A DNA stretch of 64,000 nucleotides from contig NZ_JAEPRQ010000007.1 in assembly GCF_016629665.1 (NCBI RefSeq), forward strand, positions 142,538-206,537, in the 5' to 3' direction. The DNA is from Paracoccus caeni. GTDB lineage: Bacteria; Pseudomonadota; Alphaproteobacteria; Rhodobacterales; Rhodobacteraceae. Shown here in pieces: positions 30,084 to 39,487 of the stretch. The first letter of the stretch is position 1. The number at the start of each line of letters is the position of its first letter. A program made the translations under genes and the position numbers. A model generated the notes under the pieces. That model had not been told where the DNA came from, made no database searches, and saw only the letters and a list, made by a program, of their open reading frames with translations.

Positions 30084-30863
30084 ATGTCCGATCCCATCAT
30101 CCATATGGACAGCATCAAGAAGCATTTCGGCAATGTCATCGCCCTGAACGGCGTGACCTTCGATGTGCGACCCGGCGAATGCCATTGCCTTCTGGGCGAT
30201 AACGGCGCGGGGAAATCGACCTTCATCAAGACCATGTCGGGCGTCCACAAACCGACCGAGGGCAGCATCAACTTTGAAGGCAAGCCCCTGTCCTTCAACA
30301 GCCCCCGCGACGCGATGGAGGCCGGGATCGCCACCGTCTTTCAGGATCTGGCGATGATCCCGCTGATGTCGGTCACCCGCAACTTCTTCATGGGACGCGA
30401 GCCGACCAAGGGTCGCGGGCCGTTCAAACGCTTCGATCTTGAGGCCGCGAACCAGATCACCATGGACGAAATGCGCAAGATGGGGATCAATCTGCGCGCG
30501 CCCGATCAGGCGGTCGGCACCCTGTCGGGTGGTGAACGTCAGACCGTCGCCATCGCCCGCGCCGTTTATTTCGGTGCCAAGGTTCTGATCCTTGACGAGC
30601 CGACTTCGGCGCTTGGGGTCCGTCAGACCTCGAACGTGCTGGCGACGATTGCCCGTGTGCGATCGCAGGGCGTCGGCGTGGTCTTTATCAGCCATAACGT
30701 CCGTCACGCGCTGGCCGTGGGCGACCGTTTCACCGTGCTGAACCGGGGGCAGACGTTGGGCACTGCCAAGAAGGGCGAAATCGACGCATCGGAATTGCAG
30801 GATCTGATGGCGGGCGGGCAAGAGCTTGCCAAGCTTGAAGGCTCTCTGGGCGGGACCGTGTGA
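30084..30863 (+). CDS. Inositol ABC transporter ATP-binding protein
   Basis: This 259-residue single-domain ATPase has Walker [10 protein letters not shown] at 38-46, the signature [14 protein letters not shown] from residue 147 and Walker B LILDEP at 168-173. It resembles the ribitol ATPase in the same window (21693-22487), including FQDLA after Walker A and LGVRQT/LGVAQT after Walker B, so the two importers are related. The stop codon overlaps the start of the next gene. Confidence 0.93.
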   Translation: MSDPIIHMDSIKKHFGNVIALNGVTFDVRPGECHCLLGDNGAGKSTFIKTMSGVHKPTEGSINFEGKPLSFNSPRDAMEAGIATVFQDLAMIPLMSVTRNFFMGREPTKGRGPFKRFDLEAANQITMDEMRKMGINLRAPDQAVGTLSGGERQTVAIARAVYFGAKVLILDEPTSALGVRQTSNVLATIARVRSQGVGVVFISHNVRHALAVGDRFTVLNRGQTLGTAKKGEIDASELQDLMAGGQELAKLEGSLGGTV

Positions 30864-31993
30864 TGACCGGCCAGCGTTCCCTTGGTGTCGCCCTGATCGG
30901 CACCGGCTTCATGGGCAAATGTCACGCGATGGCATGGCGCAATGTGGCGACCGTCTTTGGCGGTCCCCACCCCCGGCTGGAAATCCTGTGCGACACCCCC
31001 CAGGACCGGGCCGAGGCTTTCGCCGCCCAGTTCGGTTTTGCCCGTGGCATGGCCGACTGGCAGGCGGCGATTGCCGATCCGGCGGTCGATGTGGTCTCGA
31101 TCACCACGCCCAACGGCCTGCACCGCCCGATGGCCGAAGCGGCGCTGAACGCAGGCAAGCATGTCTGGCTGGAAAAGCCGATGGCGCTGACGCTTGAGGA
31201 TGCAACCGCGATGGCGGCGCTTGCCGCTGCCCATCCCGGCCAGATGACGATGCTGGGCTATAACTACCTGCGCAACCCGGCCTTCCAGGCGGCGCGCAAA
31301 TTGGTGGCGGATGGTCAGATCGGCAAACCGCTGGCCTTCCGGGGCGTCTATGACGAGGATTATTCCGCCGATCCGACCCTGCCGTGGTCATGGCGCATGA
31401 CCCATGAGGGCGGCGGCCTTGGCGCGCTTGGCGATCTTGGCTGCCATCTGGTCAGCCAGATGACCGCGCTGATGGGTCCGGTCGAGGAACTGACCGCGAT
31501 GACACAAATCGCCGTTCCACAACGCCCCTCGCCCGAAGGTCCGCGCGCGGTCGAAAATGAAGACAGCGCCATGGCCCTGATCCGCTTTGCCTCTGGTGCG
31601 CAAGGATCGTTTGCCACCTCGCGCGTGGCGCGCGGGCGCAAATGCCGGATGCAGTGGGAATTGCATGGCAGCGAGGGCACCATTGTCTTCGATCAGGAAA
31701 ACATGAACGAGCTTTGGGTCCACCGCAGCGGCGAGGCGGGCTTTACCCGCCATCTCAGCGGCCCCGACCAGCCCGACTTTGCCGCTTTCTGCCCGGCGCC
31801 GGGCCATAATTTCGGCTTCAATGAACAGAAGGTCATCGAATGCCGCGATCTGCTGGTGGCGATTGCGGGCGGTCCCAATCCCGGCCCGGATTTTGCGGCG
31901 GGCCTGCAAATCGAACGGATCATTCACGCGATGGCGAATTCCCACGGCCGCCCGGTGCGGCTTCAGGATGCGAGGCAACATGAAGACGCTTGA
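30863..31993 (+). CDS. Second Gfo/Idh/MocA oxidoreductase of the inositol operon
   Basis: This 376-residue NAD(P)-dependent dehydrogenase has [15 protein letters not shown] near the N-terminus, the catalytic LEKPMALT block and the [17 protein letters not shown] substrate-domain block. It may oxidise another inositol isomer such as scyllo- or D-chiro-inositol, and so feed the same pathway. The ATG at 30863 overlaps the ATPase stop (TGATG); a GTG one codon earlier is also possible. Its 3' end overlaps iolC by 14 bases. Confidence 0.88.
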   Translation: MTGQRSLGVALIGTGFMGKCHAMAWRNVATVFGGPHPRLEILCDTPQDRAEAFAAQFGFARGMADWQAAIADPAVDVVSITTPNGLHRPMAEAALNAGKHVWLEKPMALTLEDATAMAALAAAHPGQMTMLGYNYLRNPAFQAARKLVADGQIGKPLAFRGVYDEDYSADPTLPWSWRMTHEGGGLGALGDLGCHLVSQMTALMGPVEELTAMTQIAVPQRPSPEGPRAVENEDSAMALIRFASGAQGSFATSRVARGRKCRMQWELHGSEGTIVFDQENMNELWVHRSGEAGFTRHLSGPDQPDFAAFCPAPGHNFGFNEQKVIECRDLLVAIAGGPNPGPDFAAGLQIERIIHAMANSHGRPVRLQDARQHEDA

Positions 31994-33890
31994 CGTAATC
32001 ACCATCGGCCGCTCGTCGGTCGATCTCTACGGCCAGCAGGTCGGTGGGCGGCTGGAGGATATGGGCTCTTTCGCCAAATATATCGGCGGCTCGCCCACCA
32101 ATATTGCCTGCGGCACCGCCCGCCTCGGCCTGCGCTCTGCCGTCATCACCCGCGTCGGTGACGAACATATGGGCCGCTTCATCCGTGAACAGCTTCAGCG
32201 TGAAGGCGTCGATACCCAAGGCGTCGCCACCGACCCCGAACGCCTGACCGCGCTGGTCATCCTTGGCATCCGCGACGAGGACAGCTTTCCGCTGATCTTC
32301 TACCGCGAGAATTGCGCCGACATGGCCCTGACCGAGGCCGACATTGCCGAGGATTTCATTGCCTCGTCCCGCTCGGTCCTTGCTACCGGCACCCATCTGT
32401 CCAACCCCCGGACCGAGGCGGCGGTGCTGAAAGCCCTGAACCTTGCCCGCAAGCACGGCGCGCAGACCGCGCTGGACATCGATTACCGCCCGAACCTCTG
32501 GGGCATGGCAGGTCATGGTGACGGCGAAAGCCGCTTTGTCGAAAGCGCCGCCGTCACTGCGAAACTGCAATCGACGCTGCATCTGTTCGACCTGATCGTC
32601 GGGACCGAAGAGGAATTTCACATCGCAGGCGGCACCACCGATACCATCGCCGCCCTGCGCGCGGTTCGCGCCGTGACGAACGCAACACTCATCTGCAAAC
32701 GTGGTGCCAGTGGGGCCGTGGCTTTCACCGGCGCCATCCCAAGCTCGCTTGACGAAGGCGAGGCCGGCCCCGGTTTTCCAATTGAAGTGTTCAATGTTCT
32801 CGGGGCCGGCGACGGTTTTTTCTCTGGTCTGCTGAAAGGCTGGCTTGATGGCGAAGACTGGCCCACGGCGCTGAAATACGCCAATGCCTGCGGCGCCTTC
32901 GCCGTCAGCCGCCACGGCTGCACGCCCGCCTATCCCTCGCTGACCGAGCTGGAGTTCTTCCTGAAACGCGGCATCATCCGCCCCGATCTGAGGCACGATC
33001 AGAAGCTGGAACAGCTTCACTGGTCCACCAACCGCCACGGCGACTGGTCCACCATGCGGGTCTTTGCCTTCGACCATCGCATCCAGTTGGAGAAGATGGA
33101 CGGCTATACGCTGGAAAAAGGCGGGGCCTTCAAGGAACTCTGCCTCGCCGCCACGCTGCAAGTCGCGGATGGCAAGCCGGGTTACGGTATCCTCTGCGAC
33201 AACCGCATCGGTCGGCGCGCTTTGCACAAGGCATCGGGCACCGGCCTCTGGATCGCGCGCCCCTGCGAATGGCCGGGACCCTGGCCGCTGGAGCTTGAGC
33301 CGGAACTGGGTCTCGACAACGGCAAACTGTCCGAATGGGCCCGCGACAATGTGGTGAAGCTGTTGTGCTTCTGCCACCCCGATGACGACGCCGAAATCCG
33401 GCTTCAGCAAGAGGAAACGGTAAAACGTCTTTATCAGGCCGCCCGCCGCAACGGGCTGGAATTCCTGCTGGAGATCATCCCCTCGAAACGCGGCCCGGTC
33501 GATGACCAGACCACCGCCACGCTGATCCGGCAGTTCTATTCGATCGGCGTCTATCCCGACTGGTGGAAACTGGAACCGCTGCGCAGCCCCGCGGCATGGC
33601 AGAACGCCATCACCGCGATTACCGATAACGATCCCCACACGCGCGGGATCGTGGTGCTGGGCCTCGACGCGCCCGAGGCCGATCTGGCGGCCAGCTTCCA
33701 GATTGCTGCCGGCTTCGATCTGGTCAAAGGCTTCGCCGTCGGTCGCACCATCTTTGGCGAGGTCGCAGCCGCGTGGATGAAGGGCGAGCTTTCGGACGAT
33801 GCCGCCATCGCGCAAATGGCCGAGCGGTATCAACGGCTTTGCGACATCTGGGACCGCGCGCGCAGCGCCGCAGAGGAGGCCGCAGCATGA
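31980..33890 (+). CDS. iolC: 5-Dehydro-2-deoxygluconokinase fused to DUF2090 (probable aldolase)
   Basis: Residues 1 to about 335 form a PfkB-type kinase that phosphorylates 5-dehydro-2-deoxygluconate, with [15 protein letters not shown] near residue 36 and the catalytic GAGDG at 275-279 (base Asp278). From about residue 346 ([18 protein letters not shown]) a DUF2090 domain follows. In alphaproteobacterial IolC this domain is thought to supply the 5-dehydro-2-deoxyphosphogluconate aldolase step, which fits the absence of a separate iolJ here. The 636-residue length agrees with the fused family. The start at 31980 lies inside the preceding gene, and the ATGA overlap couples it to iolD. Confidence 0.93.
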   Translation: MKTLDVITIGRSSVDLYGQQVGGRLEDMGSFAKYIGGSPTNIACGTARLGLRSAVITRVGDEHMGRFIREQLQREGVDTQGVATDPERLTALVILGIRDEDSFPLIFYRENCADMALTEADIAEDFIASSRSVLATGTHLSNPRTEAAVLKALNLARKHGAQTALDIDYRPNLWGMAGHGDGESRFVESAAVTAKLQSTLHLFDLIVGTEEEFHIAGGTTDTIAALRAVRAVTNATLICKRGASGAVAFTGAIPSSLDEGEAGPGFPIEVFNVLGAGDGFFSGLLKGWLDGEDWPTALKYANACGAFAVSRHGCTPAYPSLTELEFFLKRGIIRPDLRHDQKLEQLHWSTNRHGDWSTMRVFAFDHRIQLEKMDGYTLEKGGAFKELCLAATLQVADGKPGYGILCDNRIGRRALHKASGTGLWIARPCEWPGPWPLELEPELGLDNGKLSEWARDNVVKLLCFCHPDDDAEIRLQQEETVKRLYQAARRNGLEFLLEIIPSKRGPVDDQTTATLIRQFYSIGVYPDWWKLEPLRSPAAWQNAITAITDNDPHTRGIVVLGLDAPEADLAASFQIAAGFDLVKGFAVGRTIFGEVAAAWMKGELSDDAAIAQMAERYQRLCDIWDRARSAAEEAAA

Positions 33891-35725
33891 CCGGCACGAT
33901 CCGCCTGACCGCAGCACAGGCCATGGTACGCTGGCTGTCGGTGCAGATGAACGAGGATGGCGAGCGCTTCATCGAAGGCGTCTGGGCGATCTTCGGCCAC
34001 GGCAATGTCGCGGGTCTGGGCGAGGCGCTGCATGGCATCGGTGATGCCCTGCCGACATGGCGCGGCCAGAACGAACAGACCATGGCCCATGCCGCCATCG
34101 CCTATGCCAAGGGCCATTCCCGCCGCCGCGCGCAGGCGGTGACCTCCTCCATCGGACCGGGCGCGACCAATCTGGTCACGGCGGCGGCGCTGGCGCATGT
34201 GAACCGGCTGCCGGTCCTGCTGATCCCCGGCGATGTCTTTGCCAACCGCCGCCCCGATCCGGTTCTGCAACAGATCGAGGATTTCGACGACGGCACCGTC
34301 AGCGCCAATGACTGTTTCCGCCCGGTCAGCCGCTATTTCGACCGCATTACAAGGCCCGAGCATCTGCTGACCGCATTGCCCCGCGCCCTGCGGGTGATGA
34401 CCGATCCGGCCAATTGCGGCCCGGTCACGCTGGCCTTCTGTCAGGACGTGCAGGCCGAGGCTTACGATTGGCCCGAAACCTTCTTCATCCCCCGGACATG
34501 GCGCATTCGCCGCCCCGAACCCGACGCCACCGACCTTGCCAATGTCGCGGATCTGATCCGCGCGGCCAAAGCCCCGGTGATCGTCGCAGGCGGCGGGGTG
34601 ATTTATTCCGGCGCGGAAGCGGCCTTGGCCGAATTTGCCAGCCGCCACGACATCCCGGTGATCGAGACGCAGGCGGGCAAATCGGCACTGGCTCAGGCGC
34701 ATCCGCTGAATTACGGCGCAGCGGGGGTCGATGGCTCTGCCGCCGCCAATGCGATTGCCCGCGACGCCGATCTGGTCATCGGCATCGGCACCCGCTTTCA
34801 GGATTTCACCACCGGATCTTGGGCGCTGTTCGCCAACCCGACGCGCAAGCTGGTCAGCATCAATGTGCAACCCTATGACGCCGACAAACACGGCGCCGTG
34901 GGCCTTGTCGCCGATGCGCGCGTCGCGCTGGAGAAGCTGACCGGCGCGCTTGCCGATTACCGCGCCGGTAACCCCGATCCGCAATCCCGCGCCGATTGGC
35001 TGGCCTCGGTCGATGCCCATTGCGCGGCGCCCACCGATACCAACGCCCTGCCAACCGATGCGCAGGTGATCGGCGCGGTTCAGCGGGCCTCGACCGCTGA
35101 CACCATCGCCATGTGCGCGGCTGGCACCATGCCCGGTGCGCTGAAACTGCTGTGGCAGCCAAGTCAGGGCGGCTATCACATGGAGTACGGCTTCTCCTGC
35201 ATGGGTTATGAGATCGCCGGGGCGATGGGCCTGAAACTTGCCCGCCCCGAACGCGAGGTGATCTGCTTCGTCGGCGATGGCAGCTATATGATGGCCAATT
35301 CCGAACTGGCCACCGCCGTCATGCGCCGCGTGCCCTTCACCGTGGTTCTGACCGACAATCGCGGCTATGGCTGCATCAACCGCCTGCAACAGGGCACCGG
35401 CGGCGAGCCGTTCAACAACCTCTACATCAACAGCAATGTCGAGGTTCAGCCCGAGATCGACTTCGTGGCCCACGCCGCCAGCATGGGCGCGCACGCGGTC
35501 AAGGCATCGGGCATCGCCGATCTTGAGGCGCAGATCATCGCCGCGCGCGGTCGCAGCATCCCGACCGTGATCGTCATCGACACCGACCCGACCAATGGCC
35601 CCGGCTTTGGCGAGGCGGGTCACTGGTGGGATGTGGCGGTGCCGGAGATCGGCGAGAGCGATAAACTGAAACAGGCCTATGCCGGTTATCTGTCCCAGAT
35701 GGCCCGGCAGAACCTTGTCAACTGA
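33887..35725 (+). CDS. iolD: 3D-(3,5/4)-trihydroxycyclohexane-1,2-dione hydrolase
   Basis: IolD is a thiamine diphosphate enzyme that opens the inositol-derived ring to 5-deoxy-glucuronate. The 612-residue protein has the N-terminal ThDP-activating glutamate region QNEQTMAHAAIAYAK near residue 63, a central domain, and the C-terminal cofactor motif beginning GDGSYMM at 463-469 with the trailing DNRGYGCIN. The start ATG overlaps the iolC stop by 4 bases. Length and motifs are normal for the family. Confidence 0.96.
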   Translation: MTGTIRLTAAQAMVRWLSVQMNEDGERFIEGVWAIFGHGNVAGLGEALHGIGDALPTWRGQNEQTMAHAAIAYAKGHSRRRAQAVTSSIGPGATNLVTAAALAHVNRLPVLLIPGDVFANRRPDPVLQQIEDFDDGTVSANDCFRPVSRYFDRITRPEHLLTALPRALRVMTDPANCGPVTLAFCQDVQAEAYDWPETFFIPRTWRIRRPEPDATDLANVADLIRAAKAPVIVAGGGVIYSGAEAALAEFASRHDIPVIETQAGKSALAQAHPLNYGAAGVDGSAAANAIARDADLVIGIGTRFQDFTTGSWALFANPTRKLVSINVQPYDADKHGAVGLVADARVALEKLTGALADYRAGNPDPQSRADWLASVDAHCAAPTDTNALPTDAQVIGAVQRASTADTIAMCAAGTMPGALKLLWQPSQGGYHMEYGFSCMGYEIAGAMGLKLARPEREVICFVGDGSYMMANSELATAVMRRVPFTVVLTDNRGYGCINRLQQGTGGEPFNNLYINSNVEVQPEIDFVAHAASMGAHAVKASGIADLEAQIIAARGRSIPTVIVIDTDPTNGPGFGEAGHWWDVAVPEIGESDKLKQAYAGYLSQMARQNLVN

Positions 35726-35737
35726 CAGGACGAGACC

Positions 35738-36652
35738 ATGATCCTCTACGGAACCAACCCGATCGCTTGGTCGAATGACGACGATCAGACCATCGGCGCG
35801 CATCTGTCGCTGGACGATTGCCTTTCCGATTGCCGCACCATCGGCTTCGACGGCATCGAAAAGGGCCACAAGATGCCCAATGAAGGTGCTGCGCTGAAAT
35901 CGCATCTGGGCGAATACGGGCTGCGCTTTGTCGGCGGCTGGCATTCGACCAATATCCTGACGCCCAACCGGACGCTGGCCGAGGAAAAGGCCGCGCTTGA
36001 TGTGCATATCGCCATGTCGAAAGGCGCGGGCACCGATGTCGTGGTGATCTGCGAATGCTCGAATACAGTGCATGGCAACGACCATGTGGCGGTCAACGAC
36101 CGTCCGGTGCTGAACGATGACGAATGGACCCGATTGATGGAGGGGATCAACGCGCTGGCCGATCAGGCAGCGGGGCAGGGGATGCGCTTCTGCTACCACC
36201 ACCACATGGGCACCTGCGTCGAAAGCGCCGACGACATCGACCGCTTCATGGAGGCTGCTGGCCCGAATGTGCTGCTGCTGCTGGATACCGGCCATTGCAC
36301 CTTCGGCGGCGCGGACCCGGCCGAGGTGGCGCGGAAATACATGGCCCGCGTTGGCCATATCCACGCCAAGAACGTCCGCCCCGAGATCATGGCGCAGGTC
36401 CGCGCCGAGGGGCTGTCCTTTATCGAGGGCGTCCGTCGCGGTGCCTTCACCGTCCCCGGCGACCCGGAAGGTTGCGTCGATTTCGCCCCGGTCCTGAAGA
36501 TCGCCGCCGATCATGGCTATCAGGGCTGGCTGGTGATCGAGGCGGAACAGGACAGCCTTGTCCGCAATCCGCTGGATTATCAGACGATGGGCTATCAGGC
36601 GCTGAAGCGCATGGCGCGCGAGGCCGGACTGGATCAGACCGTGACGGCATGA
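35738..36652 (+). CDS. iolE: Myo-inosose-2 dehydratase
   Basis: IolE dehydrates scyllo-inosose to the trihydroxycyclohexane-dione used by IolD. The 304-residue TIM-barrel protein has the family N-terminus [13 protein letters not shown] and metal-site blocks [28 protein letters not shown] and [10 protein letters not shown]. It starts 12 bases after iolD. The downstream gap of 243 bases before iolB is unusually long for this otherwise compact operon and holds a palindrome and a dispersed repeat. Confidence 0.95.
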   Translation: MILYGTNPIAWSNDDDQTIGAHLSLDDCLSDCRTIGFDGIEKGHKMPNEGAALKSHLGEYGLRFVGGWHSTNILTPNRTLAEEKAALDVHIAMSKGAGTDVVVICECSNTVHGNDHVAVNDRPVLNDDEWTRLMEGINALADQAAGQGMRFCYHHHMGTCVESADDIDRFMEAAGPNVLLLLDTGHCTFGGADPAEVARKYMARVGHIHAKNVRPEIMAQVRAEGLSFIEGVRRGAFTVPGDPEGCVDFAPVLKIAADHGYQGWLVIEAEQDSLVRNPLDYQTMGYQALKRMAREAGLDQTVTA

Positions 36653-36685
36653 CCGCCAGCGGTGCCCTCACCCGTGACCTCGTAG

Positions 36686-36706
36686 GGTGCGTGCTCCGCA
36701 CGCACC
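36686..36706. repeat. REP-like palindrome in the iolE-iolB gap
   Basis: GGTGCGTGC (36686-36694) and GCACGCACC (36698-36706) form a perfect 9-bp stem with a TCC loop, preceded by CGTAG. Extragenic palindromes of the form GTAGGGTGCG...CGCACC are widely scattered in proteobacterial genomes. With no T run it is not a typical terminator. It may stabilise the 3' end of the iolE message. Confidence 0.65.
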
Positions 36707-36730
36707 GCCATCGCTCTCACGCAACACCAC

Positions 36731-36816
36731 CGTTCGCAAGCTGTGTACAACCTGTGTACGCGCTGTGCATCCTCGGTGCATGCCTTGTGCGCCCCGAACC
36801 CCAGCATTTGCTGGCC
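36731..36816 (+). repeat. 86-bp dispersed element, copy B, with five 11-bp tandem units
   Basis: Same layout as copy A at 6933-7018: CGTTCGCAAG (36731-36740), then five 11-base units starting at 36741, 36752, 36763, 36774 and 36785 with CTGTGTAC or GTGCAT cores, then AACCCCAGCATTTGCTGGCC. Copy B lies between the co-directional iolE and iolB. The sequence CGCAACACCA occurs on both sides, at 36720-36729 and 36868-36877, as a direct repeat around the element. No coding potential is credible. Confidence 0.85.
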
Positions 36817-36895
36817 GAACCCGCGATGACCCGGAGCCGCCTCCTCCCGCGCTTTTCTTAACCATCGCGCAACACCAGAAATGAAAGGACAGCCC

Positions 36896-37705
36896 ATGCC
36901 CGACCTTCTTCGCAAACCCTTCGGCACCAGTGGCAAAGTCCATCAGATCACCCCTGCGGATGCCGGCTGGCGCTATGTCGGCTTTTCGCTCTATCGCCTG
37001 AAGCCCGGCGATACCGCGACCGAAGCGATTGGCGACCGAGAGGTCATTCTGGTCATGGTCGAAGGCAAGGCCCACCTGACCGGCGCCGGACAGGATTGGG
37101 GTGTGCTTGGCGAGCGGATGAACGTTTTCGAAAAGACCCCGCCGCATTGCCTCTACCTGCCGAATGGCAGCGACTGGACGGCGGTGGCCGAGACCGACTG
37201 CGTGATCGCCGTCTGCTCTGCCCCCGGCAAAAGCGGTCATTCCGCGCGGCGTATCGGCCCTGACGGCATTACCCTGACCCCTCGCGGCAAGGGCACAAAT
37301 ACCCGCCATATCAATAACATCGCGATGGAGGGCGAAGACTACGCCGACAGCCTTCTGGTCACCGAGGTCTTTACCCCGGCGGGCCACTGGTCCAGCTATC
37401 CCAGCCACCGCCATGACGAAGACGACTTCCCCCGGATCACCTATCTGGAGGAAACCTATTACCACCGCCTGAACCCGGCCGAGGGCTGGGCGATCCAGCG
37501 CGTCTATACCGATGACCGCTCGCTGGATGAGACGATGGCGGTCAAGGATGGCGACGTGGTGCTGGTCCCACGCGGCCACCATCCCTGCGGCGCGCCCTAT
37601 GGGTTCGAGCTTTATTACCTCAACGTCATGGCCGGTCCCCGCCGCAACTGGCGCTTCGTGCCCGCCCCCGAGGTCGAAGAAATCATGCGCCGCGACGCCA
37701 CCTAA
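36896..37705 (+). CDS. iolB: 5-Deoxy-glucuronate isomerase
   Basis: IolB converts 5-deoxy-glucuronate to 5-dehydro-2-deoxygluconate, the IolC substrate. The 269-residue cupin-fold protein has the conserved block SSYPSHRHDEDDFPRITYLEETYYHR in its second half, with metal-binding histidines and glutamate, and GDVVLVPRGHHPCGAPYGF near the end. The ATG at 36896 follows a GAAAGGA ribosome-binding site; an upstream ATG at 36881 contains that site and is less likely. It is the last iol gene in the window, and no iolA is present. Confidence 0.94.
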   Translation: MPDLLRKPFGTSGKVHQITPADAGWRYVGFSLYRLKPGDTATEAIGDREVILVMVEGKAHLTGAGQDWGVLGERMNVFEKTPPHCLYLPNGSDWTAVAETDCVIAVCSAPGKSGHSARRIGPDGITLTPRGKGTNTRHINNIAMEGEDYADSLLVTEVFTPAGHWSSYPSHRHDEDDFPRITYLEETYYHRLNPAEGWAIQRVYTDDRSLDETMAVKDGDVVLVPRGHHPCGAPYGFELYYLNVMAGPRRNWRFVPAPEVEEIMRRDAT

Positions 37706-37747
37706 AGCGCGCGAACTGCCACGAAGCGTAATCTGCTGCGGAACGTG

Positions 37748-39349
37748 TCAGACGGAGAGACTGACGTCTCCGTCCAGCCACGCATAACCATTTGCAGGCA
37801 GCGCCAGCAGATTATCCGTCAAAACTGCATGAGCAGGCCCGATCAACTCGGTCTGGCCCGTCACCTGAACCCGGCAGGGCTCTTTCGACAGATTGAAGAT
37901 GCAGGTCAAAGCCTTGCCGTCCAGTTCGCGGTGGAACGCCAGCAGCGGCTCGGGCAGATCGATGAAGGTGATATCGCCCCACCTGAGCGGCGGATGGTCT
38001 TTGCGGAACGCCAAGGTCGCGCGATAGGCGGCCAGAACGCTGTCATTATCCGCCTGTTCGATGCTGACCGCTCGCGCTGCCTGTTCGGGCTTGACCGGCA
38101 GCCATGGTTTGGCCGCGCTGAAGCCTGCATTCGTGGTCTCGTCCCAGACCATCGGCGTGCGGCAGCCATCGCGCCCCTTGACCTCTGGCCAGAAGCGCAG
38201 GGCAGGGGGGTCAGTCAGTTCTTCATAGACCAAAGTGGTCTCGGTCTGGCCCAGCTCCTCGCCCTGATAGAGGCAAAGCGTGCCGGGGAAAGAGGCCAGC
38301 ATAGCGACGGATTGCCGCGACAGTGCGTCCAGATCGTCGGCATTCTTCGCCCAGCGGCTGACATGGCGGATCACATCGTGGTTCGAGAAGCTCCAGCAGG
38401 AATGCGCGTCCGGGGCGCCTTTGCGCACGCCCTCGATAGTGCGGCGGAAATGCCCGGCGGTGAAATCGGGGCTGAGCATCTCGAAGCTGTAGCACATATG
38501 CAGACGGTCATCGCCCGCCGTGTATTCGCCCATGATGCGGATGGCGGTTTCGCCGCCGTCGCCGACTTCGCCCACCATCATCCGGGCGTCATATTGATCG
38601 GTCAATGCCCGCATGCGCTTCAGGAACGCGATGTTTTCGGGGCGGTTCTTGGAATAGATATGCTGTTGGAATCCATAGGTTTCCGGTCCGGTATGGCCGA
38701 GGTTCGGCGGATTGTCCCGCAGGCGCGCATCGTTGAAATAGTAGTTCACCGTGTCCAGCCGGAACCCGTCCACGCCGCGCTCCAGCCAGAAGCGCATGGT
38801 GTCCAGCAGGGCGTCCTGCACATCGCGGCTCCAGAAATTCAGGACCGGCTGCTCGATCAGGAAGTTGTGGAGATAGTATTGCCGCCGGCGCGGCTCCCAT
38901 TCCCAGGCCGGGCCGCCGAAGACCGAGGGCCAGTTGTTTGGCGGCGTCCCGTCCGGGTTCGGATCGGCCCAAACATACCAGTCAGCTTTCGGATTATCCC
39001 GGCTGGCGCGGCTTTCCGCGAACCATGGATGCTTGTCGCTGGAATGGCTGATGACCTGATCGATAATGACCTTCAGGCCCAGTTCATGCGCGCGGGCGAT
39101 CAGCGCGTCGAAATCGGCCAATGTCCCGAATAACGGGTCGATGTCGGTATAGTCCGACACGTCATATCCCATATCCTTCATCGGCGAGGCGAAGATCGGC
39201 GACAGCCAGATCGCATCGACGCCCAGTGCGGCGACATGGTCCAGTCGGCGCGTGATCCCCGGCAGATCGCCGATGCCGTCGCCATCACTGTCCTGAAAGC
39301 TGCGGGGGTAGATTTGATAAATTACCGCGTCTCGCCACCATTCAGTCAT
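37748..39349 (-). CDS. Alpha-glucosidase, glycoside hydrolase family 13
   Basis: This 533-residue enzyme hydrolyses alpha-1,4 or alpha-1,6 linked glucosides such as maltose, sucrose or isomaltose. It has no signal peptide, so it acts in the cytoplasm. The (beta/alpha)8 catalytic set is complete: nucleophile Asp199 in GFRLDTVN, acid/base Glu261 in MMVGEVGDGG, and Asp325 in FSNHDVIRH. It resembles rhizobial AglA. The ATG at 39349 has GGAGG nine bases upstream, and a GTG at 39358 would overlap that site. It is divergent from glgB, and a LacI-type site lies between them. Confidence 0.93.
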   Translation of the reverse strand: MTEWWRDAVIYQIYPRSFQDSDGDGIGDLPGITRRLDHVAALGVDAIWLSPIFASPMKDMGYDVSDYTDIDPLFGTLADFDALIARAHELGLKVIIDQVISHSSDKHPWFAESRASRDNPKADWYVWADPNPDGTPPNNWPSVFGGPAWEWEPRRRQYYLHNFLIEQPVLNFWSRDVQDALLDTMRFWLERGVDGFRLDTVNYYFNDARLRDNPPNLGHTGPETYGFQQHIYSKNRPENIAFLKRMRALTDQYDARMMVGEVGDGGETAIRIMGEYTAGDDRLHMCYSFEMLSPDFTAGHFRRTIEGVRKGAPDAHSCWSFSNHDVIRHVSRWAKNADDLDALSRQSVAMLASFPGTLCLYQGEELGQTETTLVYEELTDPPALRFWPEVKGRDGCRTPMVWDETTNAGFSAAKPWLPVKPEQAARAVSIEQADNDSVLAAYRATLAFRKDHPPLRWGDITFIDLPEPLLAFHRELDGKALTCIFNLSKEPCRVQVTGQTELIGPAHAVLTDNLLALPANGYAWLDGDVSLSV

Positions 39350-39417
39350 TACTGTCACCCTCCTGCAATGTGCGCACGTACAATTAGGGCAAGACTATAG
39401 CGTCGGCTTCAAGGATG

Positions 39418-39431
39418 TGTTAGCGGTAACT
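39418..39431. promoter_or_regulatory. LacI-type operator candidate between alpha-glucosidase and glgB
   Basis: TGTTAGCGGTAACT at 39418-39431 has GTTA and TAAC arms around a GCGG centre. This is the shape of operators used by several alpha-glucoside LacI regulators. It lies in the 129 to 138 bases between the divergent gene starts, about 70 bases from each. The surrounding sequence is AT-rich as expected for promoters. Confidence 0.5.
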
Positions 39432-39487
39432 TACATTGCGGCAAGAATATAATTGTCGGAATTGTCAGGACGATTAAAGTGAAGGCA

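Noticed and set aside
31920..33917. A 665-codon minus-strand frame opposite iolC
   Set aside because: Antisense to the conserved kinase-DUF2090 gene, with no recognisable motif and no matching ribosome-binding site.
33830..36514. An 894-codon open frame on the minus strand opposite iolC, iolD and iolE
   Set aside because: It is fully antisense to three well-recognised iol genes. Its translation has biased, domain-free composition (rich in Asp, His, Arg, Gly), as produced when a GC3-rich gene is read on the other strand.
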